Assembly: GCF_030209435.1 (NCBI RefSeq) | Contig: NZ_JARVRX010000001.1 | Span: 558,001 to 622,000, forward strand | Direction: 5' to 3' | Origin: Mycolicibacterium sp. lyk4-40-TYG-92 | Lineage (GTDB): Bacteria > Actinomycetota > Actinomycetes > Mycobacteriales > Mycobacteriaceae | Length of the DNA: 64,000 bases | In this document: piece by piece, positions 16,647-25,407 of the stretch | How positions within the stretch are numbered: the stretch's first letter is position 1 | Layout: the number at the start of each line of letters is the position of its first letter | Notes under the pieces: model-generated | The model's input: only the letters and a program-made list of their open reading frames with translations | The model's database searches: none | What the model was told of the DNA's origin: nothing | Position numbers and translations under genes: made by a program

Positions 16647-16717
16647 GACCCGAGGCTAGACGAGGGGCCGAAACCGCGCTGGCGTGCTATGTTCGCCCAG
16701 CTGAAAGAGGGGTTTCG

Positions 16718-17446
16718 ATGTCGAATCAGTGGCCCCCCGGGCAATACGGGCCTGGGCAGTTCGGACCCGGTCAACCACCGGGTCAACCGTATGGGCCACC
16801 CAACCCGTACGGTGCTCCAGGCGTGCCGCCGAACGTGCCCTACCCGCAGTACCCCCAGCCGCAATACCCCCAACCCGCGGGTTACGGCGCGCCCCTGCCC
16901 GGGCCGTCCGGACCGTCGGGCGTGACGGCGATCATCGCCGCGGTGCTGAGCATGCTCGGCGCGGTGTCGACGGCCTTCCAGGCGTTCTCCAGCTGGTACG
17001 TGGTCGCGACGTTGGGCGAGCTGTCCGGTTCCTACGACAGCGACGCCCGATCCGGGCTGATGAGCCTCACCAGCGGCATGGCCGTCGTCCAGACGATCGT
17101 GGCGATCGCGCTGCTCGTCGGTGGTGTGCTGCTGGTTCTCGGGCGCGGGGTGGGCCGCTGGATCGTCATGGGCGGCTGCACGGTCGTGGTGCTGTCGAAT
17201 TTGATCGGTCTGTTCGCGGCGCTGACCATCCTCAAGCGGCTCGACACCACGCTGGGCGGCGGCTACCAGGGGATGCAGAGCATGGCGGGCCTGTCGGTGC
17301 TGAGCGCCGCGATACCGATCGTGTTCGCGCTCGCCACCGGTGTACTGGCTGCGCTGAATTCGACGCAGCAGTGGTGCCGGTGGAAGAGCGCGCAGTCGGC
17401 GCCCGTCGCTCCCGTCGGCTACCCCGGCTACCCGCAGCAGTACTAG
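16718..17446 (+). CDS. Membrane protein with Pro/Gln/Tyr-rich amino terminus
   Basis: A 242-residue protein. The first 60 residues are low complexity, rich in Pro, Gly, Gln and Tyr (repeats of PQYPQP type), as seen in many actinobacterial membrane proteins. About four hydrophobic helices follow (GVTAIIAAVLSMLGAV, TIVAIALLVGGVLLVL, WIVMGGCTVVVLSNLI, LSAAIPIVFALATGVLAAL). No catalytic motif is visible. AGAGG precedes the ATG, and TATGTT at 16687 is a plausible -10. Its stop abuts the stop of the convergent MFS gene, forming CTAGCTAG. Confidence 0.75.
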   Translation: MSNQWPPGQYGPGQFGPGQPPGQPYGPPNPYGAPGVPPNVPYPQYPQPQYPQPAGYGAPLPGPSGPSGVTAIIAAVLSMLGAVSTAFQAFSSWYVVATLGELSGSYDSDARSGLMSLTSGMAVVQTIVAIALLVGGVLLVLGRGVGRWIVMGGCTVVVLSNLIGLFAALTILKRLDTTLGGGYQGMQSMAGLSVLSAAIPIVFALATGVLAALNSTQQWCRWKSAQSAPVAPVGYPGYPQQY

Positions 17447-18715
17447 CTAGACGTAGCGGTTGCGCCCGGCGAACCAGCCGGCCGTCAACTGCACGGCGTA
17501 CACGCTGAAGAACAACACGAACGGGACGTGCCAGTCGCCGGACACGTCGTGCAGCAGTCCGAACAGGAACGGGCCGGTACTGGCGAACAGGTAGCCGAAG
17601 CCCTGCGCCATACCCGAGAGCTGTGCGGTGTCCTCGGCGTTGCGGGCGCGCAGGGCGATGATGGTCAGCGCCAGCGAGAACGCGCTCAACCCGATGCCGA
17701 TCATCGTGCTCCAGAGCACCGGCGCCGCCATCGGTGCGATCAGCAGGCCGATGGTGCCGGACACGCCCAGCACGCCGAGGCCGACGTTCCACAGGCTCTG
17801 GTGCGTGCTGCGGGCGGCCAGCGGTGAGATCAGGAGCGCGATCGGGACGCCGATCAGGGACATCACCCCGGACATCACGCCGGCGCTGGTCTTGTCCATG
17901 CCGTTGTCGATGAAAATCTGTGGGAGCCAACCCATCATGACGTAGGCCAGGAATGACTGGCTGCCCATGTAGACCGTCACCGTCCAGGCGAGCGGGTTAC
18001 GCAGCAGCGAGCGGCGCCTGGTGGCCTGGGCCGCGGTGGCGGCCCAGTCGGTGCGATGGCGACGGGCCGCGGGCACCCACAGGAGCAGGGCCGCCAGCGC
18101 GAGGGCCGCCCAGATGGCCAGCGACGGACGCCAACCGCCGACGCTGTGTTCGACGGCCGGCGTGACGGCGGCGCCGAAGGCTCCGCCCGCCTGCAGTGCG
18201 CTGGTGTAGACGCCGGTCATCAGGCCGACGCGGGCGGGGAACGAACTCTTGATGACCACCGGGATCAGCACGTTCGCCAGCGCGACGCCCGACGAGGCGA
18301 GCAGGGTGGCGCCCAGCATGAGGCCGCCATCGCCGAACGGTCGCACCGCCAGCCCGACGGCCAGCGCCAGCAAGGCCAGCGTGACGGTCCGGCCCAGGCC
18401 GATCCGCTTGGACAGCAACGGCGCGGTGGCGCCGGCGGCCGAGAAGCACAGCACGGGCAGGGTGGTCAGGATGCCGGCCCATACTGACGACACCCCGAGT
18501 GCGGTGCGCATCTCGCCGAGCAGGGGAGCGACGCTGGTGACCGACGGCCGCAGATTCAGCGCGGTGACGACGACGGCGAGCGCCAGCAGGACGCCACTGG
18601 CCAGGCGGGTGTTCGGGCGTGCCGGGACGTCCGCGATCTCGATGGCGCCGTCGAGTTCGAGTGCCAATTCATCTTCGTAACGGGTGTGTTTGGTTCCGTT
18701 CACGGCAGCACTCAT
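17447..18715 (-). CDS. MFS transporter, CynX/NimT-like
   Basis: A 422-residue major facilitator transporter with about twelve hydrophobic helices. Its similarity to the CynX/NimT group is suggested by ALNLRPSVTSVAPLLGEM near residue 54, a hallmark of that branch. Substrate is unknown; relatives are annotated for cyanate or 2-nitroimidazole export. It diverges from a FadR-type GntR regulator. The 47-bp gap holds several CATCCT/AGGATG half-sites, one of which overlaps the start codon, so the regulator very likely controls it. Confidence 0.85.
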   Translation of the reverse strand: MSAAVNGTKHTRYEDELALELDGAIEIADVPARPNTRLASGVLLALAVVVTALNLRPSVTSVAPLLGEMRTALGVSSVWAGILTTLPVLCFSAAGATAPLLSKRIGLGRTVTLALLALAVGLAVRPFGDGGLMLGATLLASSGVALANVLIPVVIKSSFPARVGLMTGVYTSALQAGGAFGAAVTPAVEHSVGGWRPSLAIWAALALAALLLWVPAARRHRTDWAATAAQATRRRSLLRNPLAWTVTVYMGSQSFLAYVMMGWLPQIFIDNGMDKTSAGVMSGVMSLIGVPIALLISPLAARSTHQSLWNVGLGVLGVSGTIGLLIAPMAAPVLWSTMIGIGLSAFSLALTIIALRARNAEDTAQLSGMAQGFGYLFASTGPFLFGLLHDVSGDWHVPFVLFFSVYAVQLTAGWFAGRNRYV

Positions 18716-18757
18716 CCTGCTAGGATGCCATACATCCTATGATTGGTTGAAAGGATG
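18713..18757. promoter_or_regulatory. Array of CATCCT/AGGATG half-sites (GntR-type operator)
   Basis: Four half-sites alternate in orientation: CATCCT at 18713, AGGATG at 18722, CATCCT at 18733 and AGGATG at 18752. The central pair forms TAGGATG-CCATA-CATCCTA, a perfect 7-bp inverted repeat. TATGAT (18738-18743) can serve as the -10 of the regulator gene, and TAGGAT on the other strand as the -10 of the transporter. Regulator binding here would block both promoters. Confidence 0.65.
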
Positions 18758-18762
18758 ATTGC

Positions 18763-19434
18763 GTGGCGCTGAACACAGCCCGCCGGGCCGGCTTGGTCGA
18801 GCAGGTCATCGAGCAGCTCCGGGGTTCGGTCGCGGACGGGGAATGGCCCGTCGGGCATCGAATCCCCAATGAGACCGATCTCGTCGAAGCGCTCGGGGTC
18901 GGCCGCAACACCGTGCGCGAGGCCGTGCGGGCACTGGCGCATGCCGGGCTGTTCGAGGTGCGGCAGGGCGACGGCACGTACGTCCGCGCCACCAGTGAGG
19001 TGTCAGGCGCGCTGAGCAGGTTGTGCAGCGACGAGCTGCGTGACGTGCTGCAGGTGCGCCGCGGGCTGGAAGTGGAAGGCGCCCGGCTGGCCGCCACCAA
19101 CCGGACCGACGACGACCTCGCCACGCTGCGGCGGCTGCTGGACGGGCGCGACGACGAACAGCGCGCCGGGCACCACGACGAATTCGTCCACGCCGACACC
19201 GAATTCCACTGCGCCGTCATGCGGGCGTCGGGCAACACCATGCTCATCGACCTGTACCTCGGGCTCATCGAGGTCATCACCGCGAGCGTGTCCGTCATGA
19301 ACGAGACGCCCGTCGAGACCGAGTTCGAGGACCATCACCGGCTGCTCGACCGCGTCGTCGCCGGAGATCCCGACGGCGCGGCCGCCGCGGCGGCGGTGCT
19401 CTTCGACCGACTCCTGGCCGGGTTGCCCTCTTAG
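18763..19434 (+). CDS. FadR-family GntR transcriptional regulator
   Basis: A 223-residue regulator with an amino-terminal winged helix (about residues 8-75; IPNETDLVEALGVGRNTVREAVRALAHAG in pieces is the recognition region) and a carboxy-terminal all-helical FCD ligand domain. Potential metal ligands lie in HADTEFHCAVMRASG and EDHHRLL. The GTG at 18763 is the start. Its own promoter and that of the divergent MFS transporter overlap the half-site array at 18713-18757, so autoregulation and control of the transporter are expected. The effector is unknown. Confidence 0.87.
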   Translation: MALNTARRAGLVEQVIEQLRGSVADGEWPVGHRIPNETDLVEALGVGRNTVREAVRALAHAGLFEVRQGDGTYVRATSEVSGALSRLCSDELRDVLQVRRGLEVEGARLAATNRTDDDLATLRRLLDGRDDEQRAGHHDEFVHADTEFHCAVMRASGNTMLIDLYLGLIEVITASVSVMNETPVETEFEDHHRLLDRVVAGDPDGAAAAAAVLFDRLLAGLPS

Positions 19435-19458
19435 CGTGAGGAGGGGGAACCTCCGACT

Positions 19459-19520
19459 CGCGAGCAGACGTGAAAACCCCCAATTTCGTTGGAAATTAGG
19501 GGTTTTCACGTCTGCTCGCG
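19459..19520. terminator. Long near-perfect inverted repeat between convergent genes
   Basis: The 22-bp outer arms at 19459-19480 and 19499-19520 are perfect complements, starting CGCGAGCAGACGTG. An inner 6-bp stem (AATTTC/GAAATT) lies around a GTTG loop. It separates the regulator gene from the convergent fadD8 gene. The CGCGAGCAGACG arm is, to my recollection, a motif recurring in mycobacterial intergenic palindromes. It probably terminates transcription from both sides. Confidence 0.8.
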
Positions 19521-19530
19521 GAGCAAACAG

Positions 19531-21132
19531 CTAGCCGACGGAACGCTCCGAGCCGGCCCAGAACTGGGCGCGGACGGCCTTCTTGTCGGGCTTGCCGAGC
19601 GCTGTCACCGGCACGGCGTCGGCGATGACGACGTGCTTCGGCGACTGCACCGAGCCCTTGCGTTCCTTGACCGCGGCCTGAATCTCGGCGGTCATCTTCG
19701 CGATGGCCTCCTCGGATCGGTCGGCCTCCGGGCGCAGCACGACGACGGCCGTCACGGCCTCGCCCCACTTTTCGTCGGGGGTGCCCACGACGCAGACCTG
19801 GGCGATCGAAGGATGTTCGGCGACAACGTCTTCCACCTCACGCGGGAAGACGTTGAAGCCGCCGGTGACGATCATGTCCTTGGTGCGGTCGACGATGAAC
19901 CAGAAACCGTCCTCGTCCTCGCGGGCCAGGTCACCGGTGTGCATCCAGCCGTCCTTGAACGTCTCGGCGGTGGCTTCCGGCAGGTTCCAGTAGCCGCCCG
20001 AAAGCAGCGGGCCGGACACGCAGATTTCGCCGACCTCGCCCTGCTTGACCGGCCGGCCGTCGTCACCGAGCAGTGCCGTCCGCGCGAACAACGTCGGCCG
20101 CCCGCAGGACGTCAGCCGCTTCTCGTCGTGCTCGCCCTTGGCCAGGTACGTGATGACCATCGGCGCCTCGGACTGGCCGTAGTACTGCGCGAAGATCGGG
20201 CCGAACCGGCGGATCGCCTCGGCGAGGCGCACCGGGTTCATGGCCGAGGCGCCGTAGTAGACGGTCTCCAGCGACGACAGATCCCGCGTGTGCGAGTCGG
20301 GGTGGTCCATCAGCGCGTAGATCATCGACGGCACCAGCATGGTCGCGGTGATCTTCTGCTCCTCGATGACCCGCAGCACCTCGGCGGGGTCGAACTTCTT
20401 GAGCACGATCAGCTCGCCGCCCTTGACGATCGTCGGCGTGAAGAACGCGGCGCCGGCATGCGACAGCGGCGTGCACATCAGGAACCGGGGGTGCTCGGGC
20501 CACTCCCATTCCGCCAGCTGAATGGTCGTCATGGTGCTGATGGACTGCGTCGTGCCGATGACGCCCTTGGGCTTGCCGGTGGTGCCGCCGGTGTAGGTGA
20601 GCCCGCCGACGTGGTCGGGCGCCAGGTCGGCGGCCTCGAGCGGCTGCGGCTCGTACTTGGCGGCCTCGGCGGCCAGGTCGATCGCTGATCCGATCAGCGC
20701 ATCCGGCACCGGGCCGATGGTCAGGATCTGCTTGAGCGACGGCACCTTCTCCAGCAGGCCGATGGCCCGCTCCACGAACGCCTCGGTGGGGTCGATGATC
20801 AGGGTCGTGACGCCGGCGTCGGTCAGGACGTAGGCGTGATCGTCCAGCGAACCGAGAGGGTGTAGTGCCGTGCGGCGGTAGCCCTGGGTCTGGCTGGCGC
20901 CGATGATCATCAGCACCTCGGGCCGGTTGAGGGACAGCAGGCCGCTGCTGGCGCCGGAGCCGGCCCCGAGCGCCTCGAAGGCCTGAATGTACTGGCTGAT
21001 GCGGTCGGCGAGCTGGCCGCCGGTCAGCGTGGTATCGCCGAGGAACAGGACCGGCTTGTCTTTGTTGCGCTTAAGGGCGCCGACGGTCAAGTGCCCGGAA
21101 TGCAGGGGATGGCGCAGCAGCTCGTCACTCAT
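19531..21132 (-). CDS. fadD8: Fatty-acid-CoA ligase FadD8
   Basis: A 533-residue adenylate-forming ligase. The P-loop is LTYTGGTTGKPKGV near residues 192-205, with YYGQSEAP, GWMHTGDLARED, the hinge region DMIVTGGFNVFPREVE and a carboxy-terminal lysine in VTALGKPDKKAVR. Orthologous position to Rv0551c. The ATG at 21132 follows TAGTCT (21144-21139) by six bases, a leaderless start. That -10 lies inside a perfect KstR-type operator, so the gene is probably repressed by the cholesterol/lipid regulator KstR. Its natural acyl substrate is unknown. Confidence 0.9.
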   Translation of the reverse strand: MSDELLRHPLHSGHLTVGALKRNKDKPVLFLGDTTLTGGQLADRISQYIQAFEALGAGSGASSGLLSLNRPEVLMIIGASQTQGYRRTALHPLGSLDDHAYVLTDAGVTTLIIDPTEAFVERAIGLLEKVPSLKQILTIGPVPDALIGSAIDLAAEAAKYEPQPLEAADLAPDHVGGLTYTGGTTGKPKGVIGTTQSISTMTTIQLAEWEWPEHPRFLMCTPLSHAGAAFFTPTIVKGGELIVLKKFDPAEVLRVIEEQKITATMLVPSMIYALMDHPDSHTRDLSSLETVYYGASAMNPVRLAEAIRRFGPIFAQYYGQSEAPMVITYLAKGEHDEKRLTSCGRPTLFARTALLGDDGRPVKQGEVGEICVSGPLLSGGYWNLPEATAETFKDGWMHTGDLAREDEDGFWFIVDRTKDMIVTGGFNVFPREVEDVVAEHPSIAQVCVVGTPDEKWGEAVTAVVVLRPEADRSEEAIAKMTAEIQAAVKERKGSVQSPKHVVIADAVPVTALGKPDKKAVRAQFWAGSERSVG

Positions 21133-21139
21133 AGCCTAA

Positions 21140-21159
21140 GACTAGAACGTGTTCTAGTC
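21140..21159. promoter_or_regulatory. KstR-type operator between fadD8 and amidohydrolase gene
   Basis: A perfect 20-bp palindrome with 9-bp arms and a GT centre. Its core TAGAACGTGTTCTA (21143-21156) fits the published KstR consensus TNNAACNNGTTNNA at every fixed position. It overlaps the -10 of fadD8 and lies 35 bp upstream of the divergent amidohydrolase start. KstR is the TetR-type repressor of sterol catabolism in mycobacteria. Confidence 0.8.
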
Positions 21160-21193
21160 CGTAGGTCAAGCCCTGCGGTCTAGCATCCACCTC

Positions 21194-22804
21194 ATGGCCA
21201 CTCCAGCCGACGTCGTCATTGCCGGAAACATCCTGACGGTCGATCCCGACCGGCCGACCGCCGAGGCACTCGCCGTCACCGACGGCCGGATCGTGGCCAT
21301 CGGAACGCGTGCCGACGTACAGCCGTGGATCGGCGCCGACACCGAGGTTCGCGAGATCAGCGGTTGCGTACTGCCGGGCTTCGTCGAGGCGCACGGCCAC
21401 CCGCTGATGGAGGCCGTGGTCCTGGGCGGCCGCATGGTCGACATCCGGCCGGTCACGATGCCCGACGCCGCGGACGTCGTGGCCGCGATCCACGCCGAGG
21501 TCGCCGCCCGTGGCGCCGACGGCGCCTACCTGAACGGCTGGGATCCGCTGCTGCAGCGGGGGCTCCCGGAGCTGACGCTGGCCTGGCTCGACGAGGTGGC
21601 GCCCGATGGCCCGCTGGTGATCGTGCACAACTCGGGGCACAAGGCGTACTTCAACTCGGCCGCTGCGCGGGACGCCGGGCTGACGCGGGACACCCCGGAC
21701 CCGCACGGCGCCAAGTACGGCCGCGACGCCGACGGCGAGATCGACGGCACCGCGGAGGAAACGGGCGCGGTGTTCCCGCTGCTGGCGGGAGTGCTGACGC
21801 CCACCGACTATCCGGCACTGCTGCTCGCCGAATGCGCCCGGCTGAACCGGGCCGGCCTGACGACATGTTCGGAGATGGCGTTCGACCCGATGTTCCGGCC
21901 CGTCCTGGAACAGCTGCGCGACAAGCTCACAGTGCGGCTGCGCACCTACGAGATGTCCACCGCGGCCCTGCACACCGATGCGTCTCCGGACAACGGCGAC
22001 GACATGGTCCGGCAGGCCGGTATCAAGATCTGGGTCGACGGTTCCCCGTGGGTCGGCAACATCGACCTGACGTTTCCGTACCTCGACACCGACGCCACCC
22101 GCATCATCGGCGTGGTGCCCGGGTCGTGCGGGCATGCCAACTACACCCGCGAGCAGCTTGCCGAGATCGTGCACACCTTCTTCCCGCAGGGCTGGCAGAT
22201 GGCCTGCCACGTGCACGGCGATCACGGCGTGGACACCATCCTGGATATCTACGAGGAAGCGCTGCAGCGCTGGCCGCGGGACGATCACCGGCTGCGGCTC
22301 GAGCACGTCGGCGCCATCACGCCGGCACAACTGCGGCGCGCCCACGATCTCGGTGTCACGTGCAGCGTGTTCGTCGACCAGATCCACTACTGGGGCGACA
22401 TCATCGTCGACGGGCTGTTCGGCCCGGAGCGCGGCGACGTGTGGATGCCGGCCGGGTCCGCTGTGGCGACCGGCATGCGCATCTCGCTGCACAACGACCC
22501 ACCGGTGACGCCCGAGGAGCCGTTGCGCAATATCAGCGTCGCGGCCACCCGGATTGCGCCCAGCGGACGCGTGCTGGCGCCACAGGAGCGGCTCACCGTC
22601 GAGGCGGCCATCCGGGCCCAGACCATCGACGCGGCCTGGCAGCTGTTCTCGGACGACGCGATCGGTTCGCTGGAAATCGGCAAGTACGCGGACCTCGTGG
22701 TGCTGTCCGCCGATCCACGTTCGGTGCCGCCGGAAGCCGTCGCCGACCTGGAGGTGCTCGCGACTTACCTGGCGGGACAACAAGTGTTTGCCAAATCCGG
22801 CTGA
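21194..22804 (+). CDS. Amidohydrolase family protein (Rv0552-like)
   Basis: A 536-residue metal-dependent hydrolase of the amidohydrolase-3 (YtcJ-like) group. The first metal motif is visible as GFVEAHGHPL. Further histidines occur in HNSGHKAYF, ACHVHGDHGVD and RLEHVGAI, with a late ISLHNDPPV segment. The carboxy-terminal GSLEIGKYADLVVL is the usual composite-domain ending of the superfamily. Substrate is unknown. The ATG at 21194 follows TAGCAT (21181-21186) by seven bases. It diverges from fadD8 across the KstR-type operator. Confidence 0.88.
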   Translation: MATPADVVIAGNILTVDPDRPTAEALAVTDGRIVAIGTRADVQPWIGADTEVREISGCVLPGFVEAHGHPLMEAVVLGGRMVDIRPVTMPDAADVVAAIHAEVAARGADGAYLNGWDPLLQRGLPELTLAWLDEVAPDGPLVIVHNSGHKAYFNSAAARDAGLTRDTPDPHGAKYGRDADGEIDGTAEETGAVFPLLAGVLTPTDYPALLLAECARLNRAGLTTCSEMAFDPMFRPVLEQLRDKLTVRLRTYEMSTAALHTDASPDNGDDMVRQAGIKIWVDGSPWVGNIDLTFPYLDTDATRIIGVVPGSCGHANYTREQLAEIVHTFFPQGWQMACHVHGDHGVDTILDIYEEALQRWPRDDHRLRLEHVGAITPAQLRRAHDLGVTCSVFVDQIHYWGDIIVDGLFGPERGDVWMPAGSAVATGMRISLHNDPPVTPEEPLRNISVAATRIAPSGRVLAPQERLTVEAAIRAQTIDAAWQLFSDDAIGSLEIGKYADLVVLSADPRSVPPEAVADLEVLATYLAGQQVFAKSG

Positions 22805-22834
22805 CCGGACGGCGCCACGTGGCAGGCTCAGCGC

Positions 22835-24409
22835 ATGACTGAATTGCCGGCACCCCGATTCCTCGACGAACGTGTTGCCCACTGGGCGGCGACGAAGCCT
22901 GATGACGAAGCGATCACCTATCTGGGCAGAACCTGGACCTGGTCGCAGTGGAACGACCGCGTCCGCCGGCTGGCCGGTGCGCTGTCCGCCTGGGGCATCA
23001 AACGCGGGGACGTCGTGGCGTTCCTGGACAAGAACCACCCGGCCTGCGTCGAGCTGACGCTGGCGGCGGCGTCCTTGGGTGCTGCCACCGCCATCATCAA
23101 CTTCCGGCTGGCCGCCGACGAGCTGGACTTCGTGCTGAACGACTGCGGCGCAAAGGTTCTCATCGTCGGCGCCGAGCTGCGTCCGGCGGTCGATGCCATC
23201 GCGGCCAAGCTGACGGCCGTCGAGCACGTCGTCAGCGTGACGCCCGAGGGCGGTGACGGCGACGAGTACGAAGCACTGCTCGCCGGCGCGACCCCGGTGG
23301 ATCGGTCGCTCGACGTCCAGCCCGACGACGTGGCCATCATCATGTACTCCTCGGGCACGACGGGCCGGCCCAAGGGTGTGGCGCTCACACAGGCCAACAT
23401 GATCGCCCACACCATCAACGCTTTCGAAGGCTGGGAGAGCACCCCCGACGACAAGAACCTCGTGGCGATGCCGCTGTTCCACGTCGGCGGTTCGTCGTAC
23501 ATGCAGTACGGGCTGCACAACGGGGTACCGAGCTACATGACGCGCGACGCCGACGGGGCCTCGCTCGCCGGCGGCATCCTCAACGGTGCGAACCGCACGT
23601 TCCTGGTGCCGGCCGTGCTCGCCAAGGTGCTCGAGTCCGGCCCGGATGCGGTGAAGCTGTTCAGCGCGTTGAAGACCTACGCCTACGGCGCCTCCCCGAT
23701 GCCGCTGCCGCTGCTGCGCCAGGCCCTGGCGGCCTGGCCCGACACCGAGTTCATCCAGGTGTACGGCCTGACCGAGGTCTGTGGCGTCGTCAGCCGGCTG
23801 ATGCCCGAGGACCACCGCGCCGACAACGAGGAGCGGCTCGTCAGCGCCGGCGTGCTGATTCCCCAGGCCGAGGTGCGGGTGGTCAACCCGGAAACCCTCG
23901 ACGACGCGCCGGCTGGTGAACAGGGCGAATTGTGGTTCCGGACACCGACATTGATGAAGGAATACCTCAACCGGCCGGACGCCACGGCCGAGGCCATCAC
24001 GGCCGACGGCTGGTTCCGTACGGGCGACATCGGCCGCGTCGACGCCGACGGCTACATCTTCGTCGAGGACCGGCTCAAGGACATGATCATCTCCGGCGGC
24101 GAGAACATCTACTCCATCGAGGTGGAGCGGGTGCTCGCCGAACACCCGGCGGTGTCCGAGGTCGCGATCATCGGCGTGCCCGACGAGAAGTGGGGCGAAT
24201 CGGTGAAAGCCGTTGTGACGCTGGAAGGTTCGGGGGAAAGGGTGTCGGACGCCGACCTCATCGCCTTCGCCCGCGAACGCCTTGCCGCCTACAAGTGTCC
24301 GAAGACCATCGACTTCGTCGACGACATGCCGCGCAACCCCACCGGCAAGATCCTCAAGAAGGAACTCCGCAAGCCCTACTGGGAGGGTCGGGACCGCGCC
24401 ACTGTGTGA
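22835..24409 (+). CDS. Acyl-CoA synthetase (FadD-type AMP-binding ligase)
   Basis: A 524-residue adenylate-forming enzyme. The motifs are IMYSSGTTGRPKGV (about residues 170-183), VYGLTEVCG, GWFRTGDIGRVD, KDMIISGGENIYSIEVERV and NPTGKILKKELRKPYW with the catalytic lysine. It is most like medium/long-chain acyl-CoA synthetases. It has no counterpart between Rv0552 and Rv0553 in M. tuberculosis as I remember the map, so it is an addition here. It lies 30 bp after the amidohydrolase gene and 14 bp before menC, so it may be co-transcribed with both. Confidence 0.87.
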   Translation: MTELPAPRFLDERVAHWAATKPDDEAITYLGRTWTWSQWNDRVRRLAGALSAWGIKRGDVVAFLDKNHPACVELTLAAASLGAATAIINFRLAADELDFVLNDCGAKVLIVGAELRPAVDAIAAKLTAVEHVVSVTPEGGDGDEYEALLAGATPVDRSLDVQPDDVAIIMYSSGTTGRPKGVALTQANMIAHTINAFEGWESTPDDKNLVAMPLFHVGGSSYMQYGLHNGVPSYMTRDADGASLAGGILNGANRTFLVPAVLAKVLESGPDAVKLFSALKTYAYGASPMPLPLLRQALAAWPDTEFIQVYGLTEVCGVVSRLMPEDHRADNEERLVSAGVLIPQAEVRVVNPETLDDAPAGEQGELWFRTPTLMKEYLNRPDATAEAITADGWFRTGDIGRVDADGYIFVEDRLKDMIISGGENIYSIEVERVLAEHPAVSEVAIIGVPDEKWGESVKAVVTLEGSGERVSDADLIAFARERLAAYKCPKTIDFVDDMPRNPTGKILKKELRKPYWEGRDRATV

Positions 24410-24423
24410 GGCACGATGGAGGG

Positions 24424-25407
24424 GTGCCGCCCGCTCTGCCCACCCTCGATGAACTGCTCGAGCGCCTGCGCGTCGTCTCGCTGCCGATGCGGGTCCGGTT
24501 CCGCGGCATCGACGTCCGTGAAGTCGCGCTGATCGAAGGACCGTGCGGCTGGGGGGAATTCGGCGCGTTCGTCGAGTACGGCCCGGCCGAGGCGGTGCAC
24601 TGGCTGGCGTCCGGCATCGAGGCGGCGTACTTGCCGTCGCCCGAGCCGGTGCGCGACCGCATCCCGATCAACGCCACCGTGCCCGCCGTCGACGCGGCGC
24701 GGGTGCCCGAGGTGCTGGCCCGCTTCCCGGGTGCTCGCACCGCCAAGGTGAAGGTGGCCGAGCCAGGTCAGACGCTGGCCGACGACGTGGCACGTGTGGA
24801 GGCCGTCCGGGCCCTGGTGCCGGTGGTGCGGGTCGACGCCAACGGCGGCTGGACCGTCGCCGAAGCGGCGGCCGCGGCGCGGGCCCTGACCGCCTCGGGA
24901 CCCCTCGAATACCTGGAGCAGCCGTGCGCGACGGTGCCGGAACTGGCCGAACTGCGGCGTCTGGTCGACGTGCCGGTGGCGGCCGACGAGTCCATCCGCA
25001 AGGCCTCCGACCCGCTGCGTGTCGTCCGCGAGCGCGCAGCCGACGTCGCGGTGGTCAAGGTCGCGCCGCTGGGCGGGGTGGCGCGGCTGTTGGACGTGGC
25101 CCGTCAGATCGACATCCCGATCGTGGTCTCGAGCGCGCTGGATTCCGCGGTCGGGATGACGCGCGGGCTCCTGGCCGCCGGCTGTCTGCCGACGCTGCAG
25201 CACGCCTGTGGCCTGGGCACCGGCGGGTTGTTCGTGGAAGATGTTGCGGACGTGGCGCGTTCGGTCGACGGATTCCTGCCGGTCGGTCCGGTGGCGCCGG
25301 ACCCGGCGCGGTTGGCCGGCCTGGCGGCCGCTCCCGTGCGGCGGGCCTGGTGGATCGACCGCGTCCGGGAGTGCTATCCGCTGTTGGAGACCTTGTCCGT
25401 CAACTGA
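24424..25407 (+). CDS. menC: o-Succinylbenzoate synthase MenC
   Basis: A 327-residue enolase-superfamily enzyme that dehydrates SHCHC to o-succinylbenzoate. The catalytic lysine pair is in RTAKVKVAEPG. Metal-ligand regions are VVRVDANGGW, YLEQP and VAADESIRKA, with VVKVAPLGGV and SSALDSAVGM beyond. The GTG at 24424 gives an amino terminus matching Rv0553 (PTLDELLERLRVVSLPMRVRF), and CACGAT lies six bases upstream as a weak leaderless -10. The frame is open far upstream, but that part lies inside the ligase gene. In M. tuberculosis bpoC follows directly; here a 12-kb island intervenes. Confidence 0.93.
   Translation: MPPALPTLDELLERLRVVSLPMRVRFRGIDVREVALIEGPCGWGEFGAFVEYGPAEAVHWLASGIEAAYLPSPEPVRDRIPINATVPAVDAARVPEVLARFPGARTAKVKVAEPGQTLADDVARVEAVRALVPVVRVDANGGWTVAEAAAAARALTASGPLEYLEQPCATVPELAELRRLVDVPVAADESIRKASDPLRVVRERAADVAVVKVAPLGGVARLLDVARQIDIPIVVSSALDSAVGMTRGLLAAGCLPTLQHACGLGTGGLFVEDVADVARSVDGFLPVGPVAPDPARLAGLAAAPVRRAWWIDRVRECYPLLETLSVN

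Noticed and set aside
21125..24145. Very long minus-strand open frame of about 1000 codons opposite the amidohydrolase and ligase genes
   Set aside because: It is antisense to two genes with full family motifs, has no ribosome site and no protein-like pattern. Long antisense open frames are expected at this GC content. The same reasoning rejects similar frames at 330-2462 and 37077-39917 on the minus strand.
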